Shown here: piece by piece, positions 1 through 9,567 of the stretch
Numbering within the stretch: the first letter of the stretch is position 1
Layout: each line of letters begins with the position of its first letter
Source of the DNA: Hysterium pulicare CBS 123377
Taxonomy: Eukaryota; Ascomycota; Dothideomycetes; Hysteriales; Hysteriaceae
Length of the DNA: 64,000 nt
Assembly (NCBI GenBank): GCA_000467715.1
Contig: AJFK01000311.1
Span: forward strand, 1-64,000
Reading direction: 5' to 3'
Translations under genes and position numbers: made by a program
The notes under the pieces: generated by a model
The model's input: only the letters and a program-made list of their open reading frames with translations
The model's database searches: none
Told to the model about the DNA's origin: nothing

Positions 1-620
1 GTTATTAAGTAATAGTATTAATAAAAGTAAGAAACTTAATAAGTAGCTTATTACTAAAAGGTTTAAGTAACTTAAATATATAATTAAACTATTATAATTA
101 TAAGTAGGTTTAGAATTAGTAGGTTATAGGTTACTAGTAGATAAAGCTAGTAAACTAATAAGCTATTTAGTAGAAATAGTAGCTAGAATTCTACTACTTT
201 AACTATAATAAAAGTTAGTTAAAAGAGTAGTTAAATTTAGAATACTTATCTAAGTAGAATAGGTTTCTTAAAAGCTTAGCTATTAAATATTATAAATGCA
301 ATATATAGGGTAATAAAGTTAGTTAATTATATAAAGAATCTACTAGCTAGCTAAAATATAGAGTAGAAGAGGCTAGTGCTAAGTAGCGCTAACTAACCTA
401 TATATAACTAACTAGATATATAATTAACTAATTATACCTTTAAATAATAAAGTTTATAATAGTAATAGTAAAAAAAAGTAGCTAAAATAATAAACTAGCT
501 ATAATAAAGAGTTAAATAGTTAAATAGATTTAATTAGATAATAACACTACTAATAGGCAACTATGTTTAGATTAGTAACGTAACGTAGTTTAGAGGTAAT
601 AGAAAGGCTTACCGCAACTT
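1..620. repeat. RIP-saturated AT-rich repeat relic (left end outside window)
   Basis: The sequence is almost only A and T with scattered G and C, and the dinucleotides CA and TG are nearly absent: I find about one CA and two TG in the first 540 bases, while TA is everywhere. That pattern is the product expected of repeat-induced point mutation (CpA to TpA), which acts on repeated DNA in Pezizomycotina. No open reading frame or terminal repeat is visible, so the element family cannot be named. Composition returns to normal between about 580 and 640. It is an old, decayed element copy. Confidence 0.8.
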
Positions 621-889
621 ACTAAGTACAAATAACTCTAGCAGTTTTCGGAGGCTTTATTAAATAGACTAGTACAACCAACGTTAGACTTTTGGACCCC
701 TGAACCCCTGAAAGATTTTTTGCGCTAGCCTGCCTTGCCACCGCTTGTTGAATGTCAACCTCAGTTTGTTGGTGTTGCTGTCTCGCTAGAGAGAGAGTTC
801 CTAGGCTGCGGTATCCAATAGGATATAATTTCATTTCTGTATCAAGTTTCTAACACAAACGGTGAGATGGCCGAGTTGGTTATGGCGCC

Positions 890-940
890 GTCAGTCCACA
901 CCCTCCTCACTTGTCAAATTGTTTCTAACTTTATTCACAG
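890..940 (+). other. Spliceosomal-intron-like 51-bp insertion inside the tRNA gene
   Basis: The insert starts GTCAGT, a donor also used by protein genes in this window (hmgA, COX19, azgA), has a perfect fungal branch site TTTCTAAC (922-929) with the branch A at 928, and ends TTATTCACAG, the AG lying 12 nt after the branch A. Its length matches nearby mRNA introns (49-58 nt). It lies in the anticodon stem, not at the 37/38 site used by the tRNA splicing endonuclease. What is seen is the sequence match; that it is a true spliceosomal intron is inference. Confidence 0.75.
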
Positions 941-949
941 AGGTTAAGG

Positions 950-965
950 TTACCTTAACATTAAT
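950..965 (+). other. Canonical tRNA intron (16 nt)
   Basis: This intron begins after the purine at tRNA position 37. Its CCTTAA (953-958) is complementary to TTAAGG (944-949), which contains the anticodon, giving the anticodon-intron helix typical of eukaryotic tRNA introns cut by the SEN endonuclease and rejoined by Trl1, whose gene lies 1.8 kb downstream. Confidence 0.85.
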
Positions 966-1047
966 TCCTGGTCACGAAAGTGGCGTGGGTTCGAGTCCCA
1001 CTCTCATCAATATTCGTATCGAATTCCAATTCGATTACACCTGGAAG

Positions 1048-1056
1048 TTTTTTTTT
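1048..1056 (+). terminator. RNA polymerase III T-run terminator
   Basis: Nine consecutive T residues start 39 bp after the tRNA discriminator base. T-runs of this length on the non-template strand end Pol III transcription. Confidence 0.75.
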
Positions 1057-2792
1057 GGGGTTACCTATTGTGTAGTATATTTTTTGGTGTTGAGTTTTTA
1101 ATGATGTCGCGAGGTGCTTTCCTCTATCGACCCCTGGAAAAAAGGGGCATGCACGTGTCTAGAATGGCAACCTCAACCGTTGGTCGACAAATTTCTTTTG
1201 CTCTTCAACATTAAACAAACCTCATGTTGCCTCCTAAAATGTCATCTCTCGCCGAAGTAGAATAGAACAGCTTCCGACATAGAGACCAAGGTGCGAAATC
1301 ACAATGCCTCATTTATAGCTTGCAGATACGATAGCCTTCCTTCATTTACCAGCTTGTTGAAAGTTTTCTCAGAAGCACTGGGCGGCCATATCATAATGCC
1401 CAGAATCCTTTCCACTCTGTCAAACTTTTCTCTGCTTTTACACTTCAACTCCCATATCAACTATTTCGTCTTACGGCCTTGTTGATAGCTAACGAGATTC
1501 TAACAGCCAATAAAATCTCATCTCCCCACCACCTCTTGCCAGGAACAAGCACTAGATAGTGAAGTGAAGCGGAGTGTCTTGCGGTGGTAAACTCTATTCT
1601 GGACCTGCCGTTGAGCTCAAAGGGCTCAGTGTACGGCGACAACCTTAGTAGAAATGTACGTTCACATCGACCGGTGCCACGAATACCGTGTGCTTAGTGC
1701 TTTTACTGTTGGCCTTAATCCATGTCTGTTAATAATAGCGTCGTCAGAACATATGCTTCGTTACTGTGATGGTACTGACCTGGACTGGAGCATAAAACAC
1801 GCTCAGCAGGATTCTGGCCCTGACAAAATCCATCCTTTGGCACTTGCATGGGGCTGTTATTTAACGATACTCGAGTACATTTGAAGAATCCACTGCTTAA
1901 CGTTGCCGGACCCTTTGAAATACCTAGACGAGTTACTTAAGTAAACCTAGATAGACTTCTTTGACGTGTCAAGGTATTTCCTTGAGTACGTATGGAGTAA
2001 AAGCAAGCCGGAGTCTCGAAAGAAGTTACCACAAGGGGATATTGCACTCTATTGCTCGACTTATTCCAATCGCGTTGGCCTTTGTAGCTCTTGAGAGTCA
2101 CCAGAGAATGAGTGTATGATATGACATAGACAACGAATTTTACCGAACGTCTTCTGAGCTATAGGTTAAGTTTTACTTATTACATTACAAGTTTACTACA
2201 TTCTAGAGCTCGAAATGAAAATCGAACTGAATCTTTGGTTTACCCCCCATAACATGCACCCATCTATCTTTACGGAATGGATCAGAACACTATCCAGCAC
2301 CTCATCATACCGAGTTCCTTTCAACGCACGATCGAGAAGAACAACTGAACCACGACACGCTGCAATCGAGTCTGTTCACATGGAAGAAACCTCTTTATCA
2401 ATAGCGTACGCAGGTAATTAGGATTTGGTATAATGCCGTGAGAGGACTTGGCCCTTCTGTAAATATTTGGAAGGGAGCATAATAGATAAAACTTCGTTTA
2501 AGATGGGAGTAAAAAGGTTTCTGTTGAACTTTTTGTTATAACATGTCACATTATATCATCTAAAGAGATGATCTGGACTAGAGAGTTGGGATTGATGTTT
2601 TTTGAATTCTGCTGAGGTATCGAAACCCGAGGAGATACCCATGTAGGATCACTCATTATTATGACCCATTTCCCCTTTGGTCATACCATGCTTTTATCGT
2701 AGTCCTTCATCATACCATGCTTTATCGTATTACCTCTCGACATAAAATGCATCCATTCCCATCGCAGGAACGCCTATGTCGAAAACCACCCC
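1057..2792. other. Intergenic, tRNA to trl1 3' end
   Basis: No convincing gene on either strand. The only structure seen is an imperfect direct repeat of about 20 bp (2681-2701 and 2710-2729, core CATACCATGCTTT). The last part should hold the trl1 3' UTR. Confidence 0.6.
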
Positions 2793-5288
2793 TCAAAGTC
2801 TCTGCAAGACCCCCCTTACACTCCCCTCCAGGACCACATTCCCCTTCATAGACAACTCTCCAATTCCGCTTCCCTCTCCGCTTCCCTCTTTCAACCACCG
2901 CTGCAGCAAATCATTGCTCTCTTTTGGCTTGATGCTCTGATTTGCCGTTCCTACCGTGACATGCGCTACTGCATTGACACTCTGAAATGGTATCTCCTCT
3001 CCGCCTCCTTCATTCTTCAACATTGCGGATCCATTCAGGCGCACCACGAAACACATAACGCGATTATCCCAGACCACTCGTTCGAGCTGGACATTACATT
3101 TTCCAAGTTCAGGTTCCATGGAAGCTTCGGCGTACGAATTCGAGGTGAAGGAGGCATGCAGACGGGCGAGTTTATCCCATTCTCCGGCACGTTGGGTGGC
3201 AGAAGCGCGATGGATGAGTGTAACATGGAATTCGGGCTGAACGCGTCGCGTCTGGTGGAGCTGGCGGTAGACTTTTGCGGTATTGGGGTCCTGATCTTTG
3301 AAGAGGGCATCGAGGATGGCATTGACACGGGGAGCGGGGAGGCGGACGGAGAAGTATTCTAGTTTGGGGGACTTGGCGGGTTTGGAAGCAGTGCCATTCG
3401 CTGACTGGTTCTGCGTTTGGCGTTGTTTATTTTGCTGCTGGGGTTGTTTTGCCCACTTCCCACCAGTACGGCTGAGGTCCATTTTGATATCGGGGGCGTA
3501 GTCATTGAGGGCTGATTCGATGGCTTCATCAAGGTCGTCGCCGGTCGGCATGTCGGTGAAAATTTTGGGGTACTCGTTATGCAGCTTTTCTACGATGACT
3601 TCGAGATTGTCTCTCGAGGAGGCGACGGGGTCGAGGTCGATGACTAGATCGAAGGCATCGTCGGGAGGCTCGCTAGTATCGATGGGCTGGAATCGATGCA
3701 TGAAGCCTTCCATGATTTCGATGATCTCGTCCGGTCCCTTTGAGCCTGCTTGGATGGTTTGATGGTTGTCGCCACGAGCTAGCACGCGGTCTCGAGTAGC
3801 TTTACGAATGTTATCGTAATTGGAGCGTTCGTGGACATAATGTAACGCCACGAATTTGGCCTCTGGAATGGTTTTGGAAATGTCATTGATCAACTGGTCT
3901 CGTTCGCGCTTCTGATGGTTGTTCCTATCTGCGATGACCACAGGATGCGGGGTCATCAATGCGCAGACAGAGCTGGCAAAGACCTGGGGACGATTTCTCT
4001 TGGTTTGAACGTTGTCATTTTGGAAATGGCCCCAACCAAATAGCTTCACCAGTGCAAGTGCTAAAGTTGTCTTTCCGCATCCAATTGTGGCCGCAGGGAC
4101 GAGGACAATGTTGTGTGTGACCTCTTTGGAGTTGATCTCGCCATTCTCCATTTCCTGGCGAATAATGTCTGAGCCCTTCAGCCCCCGCTCGGCGAGGAAG
4201 TCATCTCGGAGTGCGATAATACCGTGGTTCTGGTTGTATTTTTTCGAAAGTCCTGGTTCTCTAGCAAAGCGTCGTCTGGCATACTGGAGATATTCTTCCG
4301 TAACATTCTTGTGCTTCTTGAACCGAGGGGGTTTGCCTGCTATGATAGCTTTTGTGCATTCTCGCCACTGCCGGTACATCAAGTATGGTTCCTCGAACTT
4401 GTACTTGAAGAACCAGTCCTCCCATGGCGAATCTGCCGTCTCCCTTGCTTGACACCGGACAACGAATCCTTCTGTATCACGACCAGCATAATTGCCTGTT
4501 TCTGCCACCTGATCGAGGAAAGTCTTGACGTTCGTTATGTCGTCCTCCATCACGTACATGACCTTTTTCATTCCCCACTCGTCGGCGAACTTGGCGACTA
4601 GATGTCCAGGGTACGTGGTGAATTCTGGAAGATTGAGATTGATACCATGGACGTATAGGCCGGCGGTTTCGGGGGTGTATGCTAGCACGTGCTCTTCAAA
4701 AGCATCATCGCACAACTCGGCCACACACGTCGCATTCATTTCTCTCAACGCCTTTGCCAGCTCTTCCTTTGTCTTGCCCACAGTCGCCAGATGTCTCTCC
4801 ACCCAGCGCTCCCCAGCAACAGCATGACTGAGCTCCACATCTCCCCTAGCACCAGTCGAATGCTTGCTACACACGAGCAAGGTGCCATCATCAAGTCCTG
4901 AGATGAATATGATACACCCGTTTTCTTTCACGCTCAATTCATAGGGCCCCCGCGTATGAGTCTCGACATTCCGCCACTCGGTCTTCCTGACCTCGTTGAC
5001 ATTGAAGAACTTGTCGTATCCTCGTACCGCGATCTCGTCTTTGTTGTCCAGGGTGACGTATGTGAAGAGACCTCGGGCGTATGTTGGAAGGTTGGGCTTC
5101 TTGTAGTCCCAATCCTGCATTTTCCACGAATCGACAGAGCGGCCATTGGAGAGTTGGAAGGTGGATTTCTTCACAGAGAAGCCTCCTCCACCTTTGCCTT
5201 TCTTCTGGTGCGAGGAGAGTGCCTGGACGAGCTGCTTGATCTGATGGGGGTCTTGAGGACAATGCGGGGCCTTTTCGCGGTGGGCCAT
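2793..5288 (-). CDS. trl1: Fungal tRNA ligase Trl1
   Basis: Single-exon gene, 831 aa, close to the usual fungal length. Trl1 joins tRNA halves after intron removal and, in fungi studied, also the HAC1 mRNA of the unfolded protein response. Three domains are visible in order. The N-terminal adenylyltransferase has the KxxG nucleophile motif KENG with Lys121, motif IV EGFVVR (273-278) and motif V FKYKF (294-298). The central polynucleotide kinase has P-loop TIGCGKTT (401-408). The C-terminal cyclic phosphodiesterase has the 2H pair HVT at 688-690 and HVT at 776-778. All catalytic signatures are intact. A Q/N/K-rich linker (about 610-642) separates kinase and CPD. The start ATG at 5288 is the first in frame and precedes the conserved N-terminus. 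It lies 1.8 kb from a tRNA gene with an intron, probably by chance. Confidence 0.95.
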   Translation of the reverse strand: MAHREKAPHCPQDPHQIKQLVQALSSHQKKGKGGGGFSVKKSTFQLSNGRSVDSWKMQDWDYKKPNLPTYARGLFTYVTLDNKDEIAVRGYDKFFNVNEVRKTEWRNVETHTRGPYELSVKENGCIIFISGLDDGTLLVCSKHSTGARGDVELSHAVAGERWVERHLATVGKTKEELAKALREMNATCVAELCDDAFEEHVLAYTPETAGLYVHGINLNLPEFTTYPGHLVAKFADEWGMKKVMYVMEDDITNVKTFLDQVAETGNYAGRDTEGFVVRCQARETADSPWEDWFFKYKFEEPYLMYRQWRECTKAIIAGKPPRFKKHKNVTEEYLQYARRRFAREPGLSKKYNQNHGIIALRDDFLAERGLKGSDIIRQEMENGEINSKEVTHNIVLVPAATIGCGKTTLALALVKLFGWGHFQNDNVQTKRNRPQVFASSVCALMTPHPVVIADRNNHQKRERDQLINDISKTIPEAKFVALHYVHERSNYDNIRKATRDRVLARGDNHQTIQAGSKGPDEIIEIMEGFMHRFQPIDTSEPPDDAFDLVIDLDPVASSRDNLEVIVEKLHNEYPKIFTDMPTGDDLDEAIESALNDYAPDIKMDLSRTGGKWAKQPQQQNKQRQTQNQSANGTASKPAKSPKLEYFSVRLPAPRVNAILDALFKDQDPNTAKVYRQLHQTRRVQPEFHVTLIHRASATQRAGEWDKLARLHASFTSNSYAEASMEPELGKCNVQLERVVWDNRVMCFVVRLNGSAMLKNEGGGEEIPFQSVNAVAHVTVGTANQSIKPKESNDLLQRWLKEGSGEGSGIGELSMKGNVVLEGSVRGVLQRL

Positions 5289-5767
5289 GGCTGCCAGATA
5301 GCGTGTTCGCCCTGTTGACAGTAGATATTGTAAATGTTGAAGCGGTCAACCAGCTGTGTCTTCGGGATTACCTGGGATAACAAGGCGCGTCGAATGCAGC
5401 GAGGGTGGAAGCAAGAGGGCTTTAAAAGCCTGAGTTGCCATTCAGGCAGCCACTTGTTCCGAGTCTTGTTGAGGGCGCAAACACCGAAGAGGCGGAAAGG
5501 GCGCAGCTGTGGCAGACATGCAGCGTTGGAGTCACCTTTATTTTCTTCGCTTGCATACGACGTCAGGTGGGGGATCGCAGCAACCAGCAACCAGCAACCA
5601 GCACCCAGCAATCACAGTCACAATTATCTTCACTTGAACATGGGCAATTACATGTCACTCAATCGTGTTGATTGGACTGTGTAAATACATATCCGCTAAG
5701 CTGAACGACAGTTGTAAAATACCCCCCAGTCAACTCCAGATACACGTACAAGAACAATTCACCCGTT
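5289..5767. other. hmgA 3' end to trl1 promoter
   Basis: Short intergenic region holding the trl1 promoter and the hmgA 3' UTR. It contains a 7-bp tandem repeat, three exact AGCAACC units and two variants (5579-5613). No gene seen. Confidence 0.6.
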
Positions 5768-7661
5768 TCAATGCCCGTTCGCACCGTTTGAAATGCCCAT
5801 CTTCTTGACGCCTTCCGCCAGTATCTTGTCCACTTCTTCCTTGTGCTTACTGAAATTATCCACGAGGTCGTCCCTGGAATGTCTGTCAGTCTCTCCCTAT
5901 CTGCTTTGCGGTGCCGGAATACATACCACATCTTGGGGTCGTGCTCGTGCTTCTTCTTGCTGTTCCAGGCCCAGTCTGTGACGGTGAACGGTCTGCTGCT
6001 CTCCATCATGAACGCCACCGCGCCCTTCGAAATTTGCATCTCTGGGGGTGGAGCTGCACTCGCTGCCTTGAACTCCTCGTATGCAACGCCATGGGGCACG
6101 AATCCACATTCGAAGCTGACACCGCCGGGCTGGAATTCGTCTGACCGGCCTGCGTACTCACCATAGATAAGACCCATCAGCTCCGAGGCTGCATTTCGGT
6201 GGTAGTAAGGTGGACGGTAAGTGTGCGACGCGACATCCCACCGGGGAGAGAAAATGAGGAAGTCTGCCAGGGGAGCGACAGGGTCGCGCGAGCGAGCTGT
6301 GAGGACGCAGAAGATGGAGGGATCGATGTGGTCGACAGATATGGAGCCAACATTGACAAACTTGGTCAGGTCATACTTGTACGGGACCTTTGAGACATTA
6401 GCTTCTCCCCGGAGGTGTGGGAAGCTCGGTAGAAGTAGCACGAGGACTTACATAGTTTCCATGCCATGCTACGACATCGAATGGAGAGTGATTCTGGGTG
6501 CTCTTGAAGAATTTACCGCCCAGCTTGTAAATGATCTCCCAAGGCGCCTGTTCAATCTCATATTTCGCTACGGGGTGAAGGAAGTCTCTGGCATTCGCCA
6601 GTCCATTAGCTCCTAGTGGTCCTAATTCCGGGAGCTCGAAGTTTGATCCCCAGATTTCTGTAAGACCATCAGTATGTACCCAGGCCAGGTTTTTGCAGGT
6701 TTCCCGTACCAAGGATGTAGCCACGAGTGGGTCCATCAGGCAAGTTGACCTTGAATCTCTGTCCTCGCTGGATAATGCAAATTTCGCCAGGCTGCACGAA
6801 CAACATTCCAAACTCCGTTTGAATGTCGAGAGCACCATGCTGGGGCACAATCAAGAAGTCACCATCTGAATTGACAGCTGCCCGCTTGTTCATGCTAGCA
6901 TTAGCCAAAAATGTGTGCACAGCTAGACCCTCACGGAGCGTGGGGTCTCCTGACCCAGCGATGGTCTTGAGGCCAGAAATAAAATCAACCTCTCCATCTG
7001 TGGGAATATCGAAGGGCAACCAAGCAAGCTGAGTAGGTGATACATGAACACGTGAATTGATGGGCAAAAAGCTACACTCGGTATCTGGGTTATCCGGGAG
7101 CTCGGTCTAATCAACCCTGTCAGCAAACAACTTTCCTTTCCACCAATTTCAATCCCTGAATATAGGGCTACTGACAAATCCTTGATGTGCGACAGCAGGT
7201 CTCGCCCTATACAGCCAGGCTTTCTTGTTGAGGTGCCGCGGAGCCACGAAAGCAGAAGCTGTCATCTGCTCCGCGTAGAGGCCCCATCTGACGCATCGAG
7301 GACTGTTTTGGCCTTTTGGGATAGTTCCTACATATGGAGTCAGAGTAAGCTCCTATCTGACAATTCGACGCCCACACACCTGGGACAGCTTCTGATTCGA
7401 AGCTTCATTATCGTTGATGTGTCAGCTAGGAAATCCATACCCACGCAGCCCTATGAGAAATGACGTACAGATTGTCGAAGCCGGGTTGATACTGGACACA
7501 AGATTGTCAGAATTTATCGGAAAGCTATTGAGCGGTCATCAGCTGACCTCATACGGATCGTTCTTTCTTGTACCAAAAGAGGGAATAGTCCCGTCTTTCT
7601 GGGTCTCTGCCCAATGAAAGATATTTTGGTATTCTTTAGGATCGGATAGTTGGGCTGGCAT
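5768..7661 (-). CDS. hmgA: Homogentisate 1,2-dioxygenase
   Basis: Opens the aromatic ring of homogentisate to maleylacetoacetate in phenylalanine/tyrosine breakdown (non-haem Fe(II) enzyme, cytosol). Exons, in order of translation: 7548-7661, 7469-7491, 7380-7402, 7176-7327, 6710-7106, 6452-6657, 5927-6387, 5768-5873; total 493 aa. Each junction keeps frame and rebuilds family blocks, for example GQNSP, AWHGNY joined to VPYKYDL, and KMW joined to DDLVDNF. The iron ligands are His368, Glu374 (SELMG) and His404 (FVPHG), with the same 6 and 30 residue spacing as in the human enzyme. Exons 2 and 3 are only 23 nt each. The start ATG 7661 gives MPAQLSDP. Other genes of the tyrosine degradation cluster (fahA, maiA, hppD) are not adjacent in this window. 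Confidence 0.95.
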
Positions 7662-9567
7662 CGTAAAGAGATGAAGCTTCTGGAGCTGGTTCTGGTCGGA
7701 AATAAGGAATTGATTGATTCAGAGAACAGCAAGACGATAGCTTCACGGAGAAATCGTGGAATTAGAAAATAAATGAACTGGAGCAATGATAAAGCTACCC
7801 CTCGCTGACCCCACATGCCGCGACATATGTATATATATACCTACGACGTTTGGTGGGGCAAGCTTACGACCCTCATAGAATGGGGCATTGAAGGTCCCCC
7901 GGAACCCCAAGATCGGGGCAGCGCGCACCCATTATTGCCCAATGACCGCATTAGAAGTGATGGCCAAAACATGTCCCAAGTCCGCGGTTGAGATGGCAGT
8001 TGCAGTTGGCTCAACTGCCGAAGAAGGGTCTGTCAAGCCAGGAAGATCCAGAGCTCACATCTGCCGGCTCGTGACTGCGGAACGAAAGCGCGTCTCGGGC
8101 CGTCCGTCGTGGGTTATCGCACGTGGAACACCAGCGGTGAATGGCTGGGAGGGGCGGTAACAACTCAGTCAACATAGGATGCTCTGGAGGACTACCTATT
8201 AGCCAAAACACCAGCAGTTCGCGAAGTTGATGTGCACCGGTATTAGACTTTCGAAATCAAGCTAGGGCAGGATGGCCTCGATATTGAGGTGAGGCCACAG
8301 TAAGCTTCTCACAGCCCTACCAGACATTACTGACCCTTGGACGTTGTGCACCACTATGCGGACCTCGCCTACTCATCTTGCATCCTCCTCGGATTTCCAA
8401 TTTGGAATCCTGCACGGTGAGATTCTTGCTGCACCATCGTCGCATGCGGCAAGCGAAGGCAATATTCCAAGAATGCTTCTTTCGATATCCGGGTTTCTAT
8501 ATATAAATATCGCACTTATTGCAGCGCGTACAGGCCCAGAATCCAGGTCGGATTAGAGTGTTCAGAGTGTACGCTAGCTCAGCGGCGAGCAGTTTCTGGA
8601 AACAGTGAACAGAGGTTGGCACGGTCTCCCAAAGGCGTCGCGACAGCAGACAATTCACCAGGCAAGCCAGAGTGCATGGTGTGCCCCGGCTACGGGGCTT
8701 CAGCAGTCGTACGGGCGAACGAATACGGAGTGGCTTGCGCAAAGCAACTGCCATGGTTGCCAGGAATGTGAAATGCCACCACCACACGTGGGTGTGGTGG
8801 CGCCCGTTGGCTAGATCCGTCACGGCGCATAATGCGGGGAAAGTTCAATTTCAAGGATTCCTGTTAGTTCATCTTTACCCTGCACCGCTCAACACCATCA
8901 GAAAAGTCGAGGAAATCGAGATCATGAGGACGTCGACTCCCCACCCTCCCCTAGAGAGCGCTTAGTTGACAGATATGGTGGTCGATCAAGAAAAGACAAC
9001 GGCCGGCTCCGCAAACAAAGCCGGTAGTGTATTGCACCCTGGGGACTTGACCTGGTACATCACCGCATCTAGTATGGCATTCTCGACCTTCCCGCCCTCC
9101 TTTTCGATCTCTTCGCTCTGGCCTCGGAAATATCTGTCTGGAGCGCGTAGTGTTGACTGATCTTGCACCAAGCCACCCCCGGTCAGCGACTTGAAAGATT
9201 GGTCAACCCGAGACGTTCCGGCCACAATGTAGTGTTGATCCGCACACTTAAGCAGGTTTCGTTGAGTGCGTGTAGCTGAGGTCAGACAGAGCGATGGATC
9301 ATTCATCATGCTTTGTGGACGTTGCCACCAACAAATCAAGAGAGTAACACTAGCAGCGTGAAATCGTGTGTGGGTGAGGATGCAATGTGATGTTAGTTAA
9401 GGATGACCTCTACGAAGCCCTGGTAATATTGTTTGCTCTGAGCATTATTACAATGTCGTAGTTGTGGTGTTTGTTTGACGCGCGGCGCGTCGTCCAGCTC
9501 GAGTCCACCACGGTCTTACCGCCCCAAATTCCACAGCAGTACTCGTACAAAATGTCGTTTGATACCA
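7662..9567. other. Gene-poor interval between hmgA and SFT2
   Basis: Upstream region of hmgA and downstream region of SFT2. I see no supported gene. It holds a 9-bp inverted repeat (8779-8787 with 8792-8800) with an E-box CACGTG at 8785-8790. A minus-strand open frame at 8986-9339 has no recognisable domain. Confidence 0.5.

Larger units (their letters stand above)
861..1009 (+). tRNA. tRNA-Leu(AAG) with two intervening sequences
   Basis: Acceptor stem 861-867 pairs with 1002-1008 (one G-U), discriminator A at 1009. D-arm lies at 870-886, anticodon stem is 888-889 plus 941-943 against 967-971, anticodon AAG at 946-948, long class II variable arm at 972-984 and T-arm at 985-1001 with loop TTCGAGT. 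A-box (868-879) and B-box (988-998) are intact. A canonical 16-nt intron sits one base 3' of the anticodon (950-965). A second insertion of 51 bp (890-940) splits the anticodon stem between positions 28 and 29. Without both, the RNA is 82 nt, normal for tRNA-Leu, and all five base pairs of the anticodon stem form. Leu identity follows from the anticodon, variable arm and A73. Whether the gene yields a working tRNA depends on removal of the 51-bp insert; it may be a pseudogene. Confidence 0.9.

Noticed and set aside
861-1009. Reading the 51-bp insert as part of an extended canonical tRNA intron
   Set aside because: The insert lies 5' of the anticodon, within the anticodon stem, separated from the canonical intron by nine bases of mature tRNA including the anticodon.
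8986-9339. Minus-strand open frame of about 117 codons between hmgA and SFT2
   Set aside because: No domain, no matching spliced partners, no good start context; not separated from chance.
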